This document shows, in pieces, positions 7,364 through 16,580 of a stretch of DNA of 41,921 nt. Position 1 is the stretch's first letter. Each line of letters starts with the position of its first letter. This stretch comes from Planctomycetota bacterium. GTDB lineage: Bacteria; Planctomycetota; Planctomycetia; Gemmatales; Gemmataceae. The DNA lies in the NCBI GenBank assembly GCA_016872605.1, contig VGZI01000032.1:1-41921 (forward strand), in the 5' to 3' direction. Below the pieces are notes generated by a model that was not told where the DNA came from, made no database searches, and worked only from the letters and a program-made list of their open reading frames with translations. A program made the translations under genes and the position numbers.

Positions 7364-8983
7364 ATGAAAATCCCACTTTTCATCGGCATCGTCGTCGGGT
7401 TTGTTCTGACGGTGGATTTGCGGGCTGACGAGCTTCTGCCATCCAACCGATCGATTGGCGAGGCCATCGACCACTATGTCGATGCCAAACTCAAGAAAGC
7501 AAAGATCGCGCCGGCGCCGGCCGCCGCCGGCGCCACGCTTGTTCGCCGGCTCTATCTCGATCTTGCCGGCCGCATCCCCACCGCAATGGAAGCACAGACT
7601 TTCATCAACTCGAAGGATCCGCAAAAACGCCAAAAGCTGATTGAAGACCTTACCGCGTCGCCCGAATATCTCCGTCACAATGCGACCGAATTCGATGTCT
7701 TTCTCCGCAATGAAAATCCCGATGGCGGCAGTGTTCGATCGTATCTGCTGGCTGCGTTCCAGGAGAATCGCCCCTGGGACCGGATGTTTCGCGACCTGAT
7801 CGGCGCCGGCGAGAAGGCCCATTCGGCCAAGCCCGAACAATACGTTCTCAAACGCCTCAGGGACCGCGACGTACTGGCTCGCGACGTTTCGTCGGTTTTC
7901 TTCGGCCTCAACATAAGCTGCGCCCAGTGCCATCGTCATCCGTACATCGGAACCATCACACAGCATTACTTCTACGGCATGCGCGAGTTTTTCGCCGCCT
8001 CGTATGACTTCAAGGGCAATCTCCTCGATCGCAAATACGTCAAGCCGGGCGAATTCAAGGCGAAGAGCGGCAAGATGCAGCCGGTCAGCCTGATGTTCCT
8101 CGACGGCAAGCAGATCGAGCGTCCGAAGGATGCACTCACTGTTGCAGATCTCACGAAAGCGATCCAGGAAGAATCGAAACTCATCGAGAAATTGGCGAAG
8201 GAGAAATCGAAGGAGCTACCGGATCAGCCGACCTTCCGCGCTCGCGTAAAACTGGCTGAGATTGGGCTGAGCACCGAGAACCGCGACCGATTCGCGAAAG
8301 CGCTGGTCAATCGCCTCTGGTATCGCTTCTACGGTCACGGGCTGGTGATGCGTGTCGATCAGTTGCACGCCAACAATGCTCCGAGCCATCCTGAATTGCT
8401 CGATTGGTTGGCCCGCGATTTCATCGAGCACAAGTACGACATCAAGCGATTGATTGTCGGTCTGGTTTCGAGCAACGCCTACGCACGCACTAGCCAATGG
8501 AATGGAAAATCGCCGCCGACTCCCGATCATTTTGCGGTAGCAGCGATTCGACCGCTAACGCCGGGGCAATGGGGCGCGTCGTTTCACCTGGTTGCCAATC
8601 CGACGCTGTTCGGCTCGGACAAGAGCGTCACGAGTCGTGAGAAAGTGGCCACGGCTCTGGAGACGGCTGGGAAAGGGGCGGAAGCCTTCATCGATTATCC
8701 GCGCGACGATTCGCCCATTTCCGCGTCGGAGTCGATGCGCCTCAGCAACGACGCCGGCATTCAGAAGTCGCTTGTCGGGCGAGCGGCAAGCCTCGTGAAG
8801 CAGAAAGACCGCAAGTCACAGATCACCGAATCGGTTTGGATCGTCCTGTCGCGCCCGCCGACCGATTCCGAGGTTGAACTTTTCGACAAATATCTGGAAC
8901 GCCGCAAGGATCGACCCGAAGCGGGATTGCACCAGATGATCTGGGCACTCGTGAATAGCCCGGAATTTCGGTTCAATCATTGA
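7364..8983 (+). CDS. Secreted DUF1549/DUF1553 protein with CxxCH motif
   Basis: A 539-residue protein. A signal peptide (MKIPLFIGIVVGFVLTVDLRAD) is followed by a DUF1549 region beginning around residue 25 with LYLDLAGRIPTAMEA and SPEYLRHNATEFDVFLR. A CAQCH motif follows at C186-H190, in the context ISCAQCHRHPY. The C-terminal half holds DUF1553 with FAKALVNRLWYRFYGHGLV, NAPSHPELLDWLARDF and IVGLVSSNAYART. These domains typify planctomycete exported proteins, often with c-type haem, but the reaction is not established. The copy is compact: many relatives are longer and carry an extra N-terminal cytochrome domain, which is absent here. AAGGA lies 8 bp before the ATG. The stop abuts the next gene. 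Confidence 0.9.
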   Translation: MKIPLFIGIVVGFVLTVDLRADELLPSNRSIGEAIDHYVDAKLKKAKIAPAPAAAGATLVRRLYLDLAGRIPTAMEAQTFINSKDPQKRQKLIEDLTASPEYLRHNATEFDVFLRNENPDGGSVRSYLLAAFQENRPWDRMFRDLIGAGEKAHSAKPEQYVLKRLRDRDVLARDVSSVFFGLNISCAQCHRHPYIGTITQHYFYGMREFFAASYDFKGNLLDRKYVKPGEFKAKSGKMQPVSLMFLDGKQIERPKDALTVADLTKAIQEESKLIEKLAKEKSKELPDQPTFRARVKLAEIGLSTENRDRFAKALVNRLWYRFYGHGLVMRVDQLHANNAPSHPELLDWLARDFIEHKYDIKRLIVGLVSSNAYARTSQWNGKSPPTPDHFAVAAIRPLTPGQWGASFHLVANPTLFGSDKSVTSREKVATALETAGKGAEAFIDYPRDDSPISASESMRLSNDAGIQKSLVGRAASLVKQKDRKSQITESVWIVLSRPPTDSEVELFDKYLERRKDRPEAGLHQMIWALVNSPEFRFNH

Positions 8984-9003
8984 TGCCCTTGCAGGAATGT
9001 CAA

Positions 9004-10371
9004 ATGTTCGATTCGAGACACTTCGCTTCGCTTGCAGCCTTGTGTTTGTTTTCGCTCACGGCGCGAGCGGACGATTGGCCCCAGTTTCGCGGACCGAACC
9101 GCGACGGCATCTCGCGCGAGACGGGTTGGCTGACCCAATGGCCCAAGGACGGACTCAAGGTGCTCTGGAAGCAACCTGTCGGTCGTGGCTACTCGAGCGT
9201 GGCCATTGCCAACGGTCGAGTATTTACCATTGGCATGCTTCCCAAGGCCGAGAGTAAGAAAAACGTTCTGGAAGAAACCATCACCTGCCTCGATGAATCA
9301 ACCGGAAAGGTGCTTTGGCAATTCTTCTATGCGGGATTTCAGGACAAAAGCTACCCCGGTTCGCGGTCAACTCCGACGGTGGATGGCAAGGTGCTCTACG
9401 TCTATGGCCAGCATGGTGGCCTTTATTGTCTCGAATGCGAAACAGGCAAGGTGGTTTGGCAGAAACTGATGGGCAAGGACCTCGGCGCCCAAACCGTCAC
9501 CTATGGCTATGCGGCATCTCCGCTCCTCGTCGGCGAGATGGTCATCGTCCCTGCACGCATCTTGTTGAACAAGACGCCCAAGGAGTCAACAGCCAAGCCA
9601 ACGAGCAATGCTCTTCTGCTCGCCTTCGACAAGAAGACCGGCGAAGAAATCTGGCGCATGTACCACGAATCGTATCACCTGGGGGGCGGCTATTATGCGT
9701 GCCCAACCTCCTGCGTCATCAATGGTAAGCCGTGCCTGGTTTACCACACGGGCAACGCCTGCTTCGGATTGGAGCCTGCCACCGGCAAAACACTGTGGAT
9801 GTTCCCCTTCAAGGATGCGGACCTTCAAACCAAGCAAGGCCGTCACGGCATCACCGCCCAGGAACCCGCAGTGCTCGGCAATCGCATCCTCTGCTGCGTT
9901 CATCCGGACAATTCGAACGGCCTCGGGATTTGTCTCGAAGTCGAGGGTGATCAGGCCAAGGAAGTCTGGCGTGACAAGCTTCTGGACAACTACAGTTGCA
10001 ACTACATCGTGTGGAAAGGCCACGTTTTCGGCATTCAGCACAACGACACGGCCAGCCGAATCGGACCCCTTTATTGCTTCGATGTCGCGAGCGGCAAAAA
10101 GAAGTGGGAGCAGCGAGACGCCGGCGGGGCGTTCACGATGATCGACGGCAAATTCCTCACCTTCACCGGGGAAGTGATTGTCCTGATCGACGCTTCGACC
10201 GAGAAGTACCAGGAAATGGCTCGGAGCCAGAAGCTATTTACTCGCGACGAATTGGCCTATCGATTTAGCGATCGCATCGCCCCAGTGCTCGCCAATGGCC
10301 GCATTTATTGCCGCTCTCAAAGTGGAATCCTGATCTGCCTGGATGTGCGGCGTGCCGGAGACCGCAGATGA
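9004..10371 (+). CDS. PQQ-like beta-propeller protein, secreted (first of tandem pair)
   Basis: About 455 residues. A signal peptide (MFDSRHFASLAALCLFSLTARA) precedes the conserved opening DDWPQFRGPNRDG, which is characteristic of planctomycete PQQ-like propellers. Blades follow with the tryptophan-docking pattern, for example CLDESTGKVLWQF, CLECETGKVVWQKL, AFDKKTGEEIWRM and CFDVASGKKKWEQ. The fold is that of quinoprotein dehydrogenases and BamB, but I see no clear set of PQQ ligands, so redox activity is not proven. I choose the ATG at 9004 because AGGAA ends 6 bp upstream and the signal peptide follows directly; TTG and ATG codons at 8980 and 8983 are less likely. The stop overlaps the next start (ATGA). 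With its paralogue downstream it may act on the same substrate or complex. Confidence 0.85.
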   Translation: MFDSRHFASLAALCLFSLTARADDWPQFRGPNRDGISRETGWLTQWPKDGLKVLWKQPVGRGYSSVAIANGRVFTIGMLPKAESKKNVLEETITCLDESTGKVLWQFFYAGFQDKSYPGSRSTPTVDGKVLYVYGQHGGLYCLECETGKVVWQKLMGKDLGAQTVTYGYAASPLLVGEMVIVPARILLNKTPKESTAKPTSNALLLAFDKKTGEEIWRMYHESYHLGGGYYACPTSCVINGKPCLVYHTGNACFGLEPATGKTLWMFPFKDADLQTKQGRHGITAQEPAVLGNRILCCVHPDNSNGLGICLEVEGDQAKEVWRDKLLDNYSCNYIVWKGHVFGIQHNDTASRIGPLYCFDVASGKKKWEQRDAGGAFTMIDGKFLTFTGEVIVLIDASTEKYQEMARSQKLFTRDELAYRFSDRIAPVLANGRIYCRSQSGILICLDVRRAGDRR

Positions 10372-11618
10372 TTCGGCTACATGCTGCGATATTGGTATTG
10401 CTCCTCGGTTTGGGCGTGAAGAGTTGGGCTGACGATTGGCCGCAGTATCGTGGCCCGAAACGTGATGGGGTGTCGCGCGAGACAGGCCTGTTGAAGGCGT
10501 GGCCCAAAGGAGGACCGAAACTCCTCTGGACCTACCGCGACGCCGGTGCGGGTTTTTCCCCGCCGTCGATTGTCGGCAATCATTTCTACTGCATGGGCTC
10601 GAAGGACAAGGACGACGTCGTCTTCGCCCTCGACACACAAACGGGCAAACCGCTCTGGACCGCCTCGGCCGGTCCGCGCCGGCTCACCGACTGGGGCGAT
10701 GGCCCGACCTCGACACCCACCGTGGACGGAGATTATCTCTACGCGGTCAGCATCTTGGGCGAACTCCACTGCCTCAACCGCCACACGGGCAAGCACGTCT
10801 GGCACGTTCACCTGAAAAATGATCTTCAGGGCAAGATCCTTCACGATGGCCGTTATTGCGAATCACCCCTCGTTGACGGGGATCTCGTCGTATGTTGTCC
10901 GGGCAACAAGGGCGGAACGTTCGCAGCCTTCGACAAGCGCACGGGCAAGCTCTTCTGGCGCAGCAAGGAACTGACGGACGAAGCCGTTTCCTCCTCGGTC
11001 ATCGTCACGGAAATCGACGGTCTGCGTCAGTACGTGAATCTGACCGGCAAGGGCGTTGCCGGCGTTGCTGCCGATGATGGCCGACTCCTCTGGAAGAGCG
11101 GCATCCCCGCCGCCTGGATCATGGTCGCAACGCCGATCCGTCATGAAGACTCCATCTATGTGACGACAGCCTACGGCGTCGGCTGCGGATTGCTGAAGCT
11201 CAAACGAGAAGACGAGGGCATCAAGACCGAGGTCGTCTATCGCAACAAGGTCATGAAGAACCACCACAGCGGCGTAACCCTCGTGAACGGTCTTCTCTTT
11301 GGCTGCTCCGATCCCATTGGCTGGATCTGCCAGGATTTCAAGACCGGGGAACTGGTGTGGAATGAGCGGTTCGGGTTCGACAAGGGAAGCTTTGCCTACG
11401 CAGATGGCCACCTCTATTGCTACGGCGAGTCCAAGGGGGAAGTCGCGCTGGTCGAAGCGTCGCGCAAAGGGTGGATCGAAAAGAGCCGGTTCACGATTCC
11501 GGAGTTGACGAAGATCCGCCGCAAGAATGGAAAAATCTGGACGCCGCCTGTCATTGCTAACGGCCGCCTTTATTTGCGGGATAACGACCTGATTTTTTGC
11601 TACGATATCACTCCCTGA
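10368..11618 (+). CDS. PQQ-like beta-propeller protein, secreted (second of tandem pair)
   Basis: About 416 residues. The signal peptide is MIRLHAAILVLLLGLGVKSWA, then DDWPQYRGPKRDG, very close to the opening of the upstream protein (DDWPQFRGPNRDG), so this is a tandem paralogue. Blade phrases include ALDTQTGKPLWTA, CLNRHTGKHVWHV, AFDKRTGKLFWRSKE and CQDFKTGELVWNERFG. The ATG at 10368 overlaps the previous stop by 4 bp; a frame open from 10308 would place a non-hydrophobic leader before the signal and is rejected. The family includes quinoprotein dehydrogenases and scaffold propellers; the specific role is unknown. The next gene starts only 13 bp after its stop, so it is probably in one transcript with the large cupredoxin/cytochrome protein. 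Confidence 0.86.
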   Translation: MIRLHAAILVLLLGLGVKSWADDWPQYRGPKRDGVSRETGLLKAWPKGGPKLLWTYRDAGAGFSPPSIVGNHFYCMGSKDKDDVVFALDTQTGKPLWTASAGPRRLTDWGDGPTSTPTVDGDYLYAVSILGELHCLNRHTGKHVWHVHLKNDLQGKILHDGRYCESPLVDGDLVVCCPGNKGGTFAAFDKRTGKLFWRSKELTDEAVSSSVIVTEIDGLRQYVNLTGKGVAGVAADDGRLLWKSGIPAAWIMVATPIRHEDSIYVTTAYGVGCGLLKLKREDEGIKTEVVYRNKVMKNHHSGVTLVNGLLFGCSDPIGWICQDFKTGELVWNERFGFDKGSFAYADGHLYCYGESKGEVALVEASRKGWIEKSRFTIPELTKIRRKNGKIWTPPVIANGRLYLRDNDLIFCYDITP

Positions 11619-11631
11619 GAGGAAAATTCTT

Positions 11632-14600
11632 ATGCACCGTCGCTACCGTTATCTGCCGTTTGTCGTCGGTTGTTGCATGACGATCGTTTGGTTGTCGGGT
11701 CAGTTCTTTCTTGGCGATGCCAATTCACAGTCCGCGACGACGTCCGCGGTGCCTCTGGAACTGAAGAAAGGCGACCACATCTGCATCATTGGCAACACGC
11801 TTGCCGATCGCATGCAGCACGATGGCTGGCTGGAAACGCTGATTCAGCTTCGCTTCCCGAAGCATGAACTGGTGATCCGTAATCTCGGCTACGCCGCCGA
11901 TGAGGTCGCCAATCGTCCGCGCGAGCAGGCCTTCGGAAGCCCGGACGTTCATTTGACTCACTCGAAGGCGGATGTGATCTTCGCCTTCTTTGGCTACAAC
12001 GAGTCATTCAATGGCGATCCCAAAGGATTCAGCAAGCAACTGGAAGCGTTCCTCGATCACACCGCGAAACAGAAGTACAACGGCAAATCGGCGCCGCGCG
12101 TCGTGCTGTTTTCGCCGATCGCTCATGAAAACCTCCACTCGCTGCACCTGCCCGACGGCAAGGAAAACAACGCTCGGCTCGCGCTGTACACGAAGGCAAT
12201 CGCGGAAGTGGCTGCGGCGCGTAAGGTGACCTATGTCGATCTCTTTCATCCCACGCAACAACTCTACGCGAAGGCAAAAACACCGCGCACGCTCAACGGC
12301 ATCCACCTGACCGACGAGGGGAACCGCGACCTGGCCGAGATCATCGACCTGGCGATTTTCGGCAAGGCGCCCCAGCGCGATGCCGACCATCTGGAGCGCC
12401 TCCGTGCTGCCATCCTCGACAAGAATTTCCACTGGTTCAATCGCTATCGGGTGACGGATGGTTACAACGTGTTCGGTGGGCGCTCCAAAACCGGCAACTA
12501 CGATGGCCAGAACAACGCTACCATTTCCAAGCGCGAGTTGGAAATCATGGATGTCAAGACGGCCAATCGTGACCGCCGCGTTTGGGCCATCGCCCAGGGG
12601 GGCGATTTGAAAATCGACGACACCAACACGCCGCCGCCGCTCAAGATCAAGACCAATAAACCGGGCAAGATGCTTGATGGCTCGCATCCCTTCCTTGGCG
12701 GCGCTGAAGCCATCAAGCAAATGACGGTTCACAAAGGCATGAAGATCAACCTCTTTGCCTCCGAGGAGAAATTCCCGCGGCTCATCAACCCCGTCCAGTC
12801 GGCGGTCGGGCCGGATGGGAAACTCTATGTCGCGGTCTGGCCATCCTACCCGCACTGGCACCCGAACGAAGAACTCAAGGATGCCATTGTCGCTCTTCAC
12901 GATGACGATGGCGACGGCGTCGCGGATCGGCTTACCGTTTTTGCGGACAAGATTCACAATCCGACCGGGCTGGCATTCTGGGGAGGCGGCATGCTGGTTG
13001 CCTCGGCGCCGGACCTGCTCTTCCTCAAGGACACGGATGGGGATGGGGTCGCCGACGTGCAGATTCGCATTTGCAGCGGCATCGACTCCGCCGACACGCA
13101 CCACACCGCGAATTCGTTCGTCATCGGCACCGATGGCGCTCTCTACTTTCAGAGCGGCATCTTTCAGGTCCACGGCATCGAATCGCCGTCATCAAAGCCG
13201 TTCCGTAACTCGGGCAGCGGCGTCTATCGCTTCGATCCCCTCACGTATCAAACGAGCTTCCATTACCCCATCGGTCCGAATCCGCATGGCGACGTCATCG
13301 ATCGCTGGGGCAACCAGTTCGTCAACGATGGCACCGGCGGCGATGCCCGCCACGTGGCCTTTCCGCCGCGCGGTACGCCCCGCTCGCTGCTGGCCAAGAC
13401 GATTCGCCCCGTCGCCGGCACGGGGCTGATTGCCGGCAGCCATTTTCCCGCCGAACTGCAAGGCAACTTGCTCATCGCTAACTGCATCGGCTTTCAGGGC
13501 GTCGCGCAGAACAAGTTCGTCGACCGCGACTCCGGATTCTTCTTCACGCCCGTCGAACCCATCATGTTTTCGAAGGATCCCAACTTCCGACCCACCTCGG
13601 TCTGTATCGGTGGCGACGGAGCCCTGTACATCACGGATTGGCAGAATCCACTCATCGGCCATCTTCAGCACAACTTGCGCGACCCCAATCGCGACCATCG
13701 GCATGGCCGCGTCTATCGTGTGACGGTGGACGGCCAACCGCTGCGCAAACCGGTGAACCTGCAAGGCAAGCCGGTGGACGAGGTCGTGCAGTACCTCGCC
13801 TCGCCGGACGACGACATCCGCTATCGCGCCAGGATCGAGTTGACCCGTTACGCCGGGCATCCGTATCAGGCCGTGAAAGGAGCGGAGCCCTCCGAATATA
13901 CAGCAACCACAGCCGCGGCGAAATTTGCGAGCAAGCTCGATCACTCCAATCCGGCTCACGCGCAACCGCTGCTCGAAGCGCTGTGGGTACATTCGATGCT
14001 GCACGTCGTGAATGAGGACTTGCTGCGGCGTGTTGTGCAATCGCCCGAACCAAACGTACGAGCGGCGGCAACGCGTGTCTTGCGCGACTGGCATGGGAAG
14101 GTCAAGGATGTTGGCCCGTTGCTGGTCAAGTTGGCTCGCGATCCGCATCCGCGCGTACGGGCCGAGGCCTTGATCGCGGCCACGTACTATAAGGGCCCCG
14201 ACGCGGCCGAGGCGGTTTTCGCCGCGGGCGTCCTGCCCACCGACGCCCACCTTGAGTTCGTCCTCAAGGAAGCCGCCAAATCGCTGAACGTTGACAGCTA
14301 CCTCGCCAATGCAAAGAAGGCCGGCAAGCTATCGCCTGCCGCTCACCAATACGCTTTGCGGAATCTGAGCATCGACAAGCTGCTTCAACCCGGGGCGGAT
14401 GCCGCGTCTTTCCGGGCGGTGCTCGCCCGCGCCGAGGCGAAGTCCGAACACATCGAAACCGCGCTCAAGGGGCTGGCAGACGCGAAAAAAGTATCGCCGC
14501 TGGTCCTCGCAACGGACCTGAGTGATGCGCTGGACGTGGAGGGCGAAACCATCAGCCTCAACGCCATCACACGTTTTGTTGCGATGAAAACAGCCGAGGA

Positions 14601-16167
14601 TTTGCGTCCCCATTCGGCACGCTGGAAAAAGCTGGGCGCACAGGGCAAGACCGCAGAGGCGCGCCGGCTGGGCTATGTCGGTTGGATGACGGCCGACGCG
14701 TCCGCCGATGATGTATTTTCCTTCGCCGCAGGCAACGACGCGCGCCTCGCGGATGTGCTTGCCGCGGCCAAGGTGCTTGAATCGCCTGCTGCCCGCGCTA
14801 CGCTCTATCCGCATGTCAGTACACTGCTCACCTCGAAAAACGAGAGCACGCTCGCCCGGGCTGTCGCCGTCCTTCCGCGCATTCCCGATCACGAGGCCGA
14901 CATCGTGCGCGACCTCGCTGCACTGGTCAAGGCACGCCGGCAAAGCGAGGCGGCCATTGCCATCCTGAAGAATATTCCCGAGAAGCACTGGCGCAAGGAA
15001 GAAGTGCGCTCGCTGGTCGACAATCTCGTGGCGCAATTCACGGACCTTCCCGCCAAGCAACGGACGCAAACTTTTGCTCAGGAAGCGCTCAGCCTCGCGC
15101 GAAAGCTCGCCAAGCTCTTGCCTCCCCAGCAGGCTGCCGAGGTCGAATTACGTCTCAAGAACGCCGATGTTCGCGTCATCGCCATCGGCACGGTCTTCGA
15201 GCGAATGATTTTTGATCGCGACAAGATCGTGGTCGAGGCCGGTCGGCCGGTCGAGTTCCGCTTTTCGAACACCGACGCCATGCCGCACAATCTCGCGATC
15301 GTCAAGCCTGGCACGCTGGAAGAGATCGGCATGTTGGCCGAAACAACGTCTCAGGATGCCGACGCCGCCAAACGCCATTTCATTCCGAAATCGCCGCACG
15401 TTCTTCTGGGAAGCAAACTGTTGCAGCCAGGCGAGTCGCAAGCGTTGGCCTTCGACGTGCCCAAGACGCCGGGCGTCTATCCGATCGTCTGCACCTATCC
15501 AGGCCACTGGCGGCGGATGTATGCATCGCTTTACGTTGTCGAGGATCTTGCCGCCTATCAGGCCAATCCGGAGTCGTACCTCGCCAAGGCCAATTTGGCA
15601 ATAAAGGACCCGCTGCTCAAGGTCAGTACGCAAGGCCATCAGTGGACTGTTGAGGAACTGACGCCGGATGTCAAGATGCTTGCCAAGCGATCATTTGACG
15701 TTGGCAAGTCGGCGTTCAAGGTCGCCAACTGCGTTGCGTGCCACAAGCTCAATGGCGAAGGCGTCGAATTCGCCCCGGATCTTGCCAAGCTGGATGCCAA
15801 GCTAGGCGCTCTCGATATCCTGGTCGATATTCTTGAACCATCCAAACGAATCAACGAGAAGTACCACTCGTACACATTCACGCTTACCTCCGGCCGCATC
15901 ATTACGGGCCTGATTGTTGCAGAGACGCCGGATTCGTATCAGGTACTCGACAACCCGCTTGCCAAGGGAAAGCCGCTGATCATCAAGAAAGGCGACGTTG
16001 ACGAGCGCGTGAAGTCACCGATTTCGTTGATGCCCAAAGGGCTGCTCGATCGCCTCTCGCGCGAAGAAGTGCTCGACCTTGTTGCCTACCTGGTGGCCCG
16101 GGGCAACCGCGAACACCCCATCTTTATGCGCGCGCACCATGGCCATCATGGCGGAAAAGACAAATAA
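11632..16167 (+). CDS. Multidomain SGNH hydrolase / PVC-type dehydrogenase / HEAT / cupredoxin / cytochrome c protein
   Basis: A 1511-residue exported protein (hydrophobic leader in residues 1-30). Residues about 45-245 form an SGNH/GDSL-type hydrolase domain (ICIIGNTLADRM, then VIFAFFGYNESF, ending GIHLTDEGN). Residues about 364-700 match the membrane-bound dehydrogenase propeller called TIGR02604, with Asp-rich HDDDGDGVADRL and TDGDGVADV loops and THHTANSF. Residues about 705-1180 are helical and HEAT-like. Residues about 1183-1305 are a cupredoxin with ligands H1219, C1287, H1292 and M1296 (CTYPGHWRRM). The C-terminal domain has a haem motif CVACH (C1367-H1371) like TIGR02603. The likely role is substrate hydrolysis or oxidation coupled to electron transfer through copper and haem at the cell surface. 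This architecture implies a self-contained redox chain; the substrate is unknown. Confidence 0.88.
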   Translation: MHRRYRYLPFVVGCCMTIVWLSGQFFLGDANSQSATTSAVPLELKKGDHICIIGNTLADRMQHDGWLETLIQLRFPKHELVIRNLGYAADEVANRPREQAFGSPDVHLTHSKADVIFAFFGYNESFNGDPKGFSKQLEAFLDHTAKQKYNGKSAPRVVLFSPIAHENLHSLHLPDGKENNARLALYTKAIAEVAAARKVTYVDLFHPTQQLYAKAKTPRTLNGIHLTDEGNRDLAEIIDLAIFGKAPQRDADHLERLRAAILDKNFHWFNRYRVTDGYNVFGGRSKTGNYDGQNNATISKRELEIMDVKTANRDRRVWAIAQGGDLKIDDTNTPPPLKIKTNKPGKMLDGSHPFLGGAEAIKQMTVHKGMKINLFASEEKFPRLINPVQSAVGPDGKLYVAVWPSYPHWHPNEELKDAIVALHDDDGDGVADRLTVFADKIHNPTGLAFWGGGMLVASAPDLLFLKDTDGDGVADVQIRICSGIDSADTHHTANSFVIGTDGALYFQSGIFQVHGIESPSSKPFRNSGSGVYRFDPLTYQTSFHYPIGPNPHGDVIDRWGNQFVNDGTGGDARHVAFPPRGTPRSLLAKTIRPVAGTGLIAGSHFPAELQGNLLIANCIGFQGVAQNKFVDRDSGFFFTPVEPIMFSKDPNFRPTSVCIGGDGALYITDWQNPLIGHLQHNLRDPNRDHRHGRVYRVTVDGQPLRKPVNLQGKPVDEVVQYLASPDDDIRYRARIELTRYAGHPYQAVKGAEPSEYTATTAAAKFASKLDHSNPAHAQPLLEALWVHSMLHVVNEDLLRRVVQSPEPNVRAAATRVLRDWHGKVKDVGPLLVKLARDPHPRVRAEALIAATYYKGPDAAEAVFAAGVLPTDAHLEFVLKEAAKSLNVDSYLANAKKAGKLSPAAHQYALRNLSIDKLLQPGADAASFRAVLARAEAKSEHIETALKGLADAKKVSPLVLATDLSDALDVEGETISLNAITRFVAMKTAEDLRPHSARWKKLGAQGKTAEARRLGYVGWMTADASADDVFSFAAGNDARLADVLAAAKVLESPAARATLYPHVSTLLTSKNESTLARAVAVLPRIPDHEADIVRDLAALVKARRQSEAAIAILKNIPEKHWRKEEVRSLVDNLVAQFTDLPAKQRTQTFAQEALSLARKLAKLLPPQQAAEVELRLKNADVRVIAIGTVFERMIFDRDKIVVEAGRPVEFRFSNTDAMPHNLAIVKPGTLEEIGMLAETTSQDADAAKRHFIPKSPHVLLGSKLLQPGESQALAFDVPKTPGVYPIVCTYPGHWRRMYASLYVVEDLAAYQANPESYLAKANLAIKDPLLKVSTQGHQWTVEELTPDVKMLAKRSFDVGKSAFKVANCVACHKLNGEGVEFAPDLAKLDAKLGALDILVDILEPSKRINEKYHSYTFTLTSGRIITGLIVAETPDSYQVLDNPLAKGKPLIIKKGDVDERVKSPISLMPKGLLDRLSREEVLDLVAYLVARGNREHPIFMRAHHGHHGGKDK

Positions 16168-16580
16168 CCGTGCCGAAGGGCGACGGAGTGAGGGACGGTT
16201 GGGCATCAGAGCCTGGTCTACGGGGATTCCCTGAGCTGGGGTATTATTCCCAATGCCCGAGAACGGCTTACTGTCCACGCGCGTTGGCCTGGGGTGATGG
16301 TGAGCGCCCTGAAGGCGCCTTTTTTTTCGATGTCGCCGGCGTGGCCCAATCGAGTGTCGTCGATGGGGTTCATCTGGACGTGGACCAACATTCTCTCCTC
16401 GGTCATGCCCTGGCCGGCGTCGTGAGACCACTGTTGCAAGAAAAGAGTAATTGAGATTCCACCCGTGCTTGGAACATCTACCTACGGTGAAAGCGCCATG
16501 ACGCCGAAGTACATCCGAATGGTTCATCGGTTATTAAAGACACGATAGGCCCGTGGCCCATGGGGAAGGACGCAATAACC
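16168..16580. other. Gene-free gap with terminator
   Basis: About 410 bp without a convincing gene. Open frames of 73-94 codons exist on both strands but show no recognisable domain, and the strongest terminator-like structure of the region lies inside them. The segment seems to separate the transcript of the multidomain gene from the next one. I see no clear promoter. Confidence 0.5.
16304..16327 (+). terminator. Rho-independent terminator candidate
   Basis: A GC-only stem, GCGCC (16304-16308) and GGCGC (16314-16318), with a CTGAA loop is followed within one base by eight T residues. It lies 137 bp after the stop of the 1511-residue gene, on the same strand, and plausibly ends that transcript. 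The stem is short, so efficiency is uncertain. Confidence 0.6.

Noticed and set aside
12004..14250. Antisense frames of 389 and 352 codons (12004-13173 and 13192-14250) within the multidomain gene
   Set aside because: Opposite to a continuous frame with recognisable domains; no family resemblance of their own.
16170..16454. 94-codon plus-strand frame (and a 73-codon minus frame) in the gap after the multidomain gene
   Set aside because: No domain or signal peptide, and a terminator-like hairpin with a T-run lies inside.
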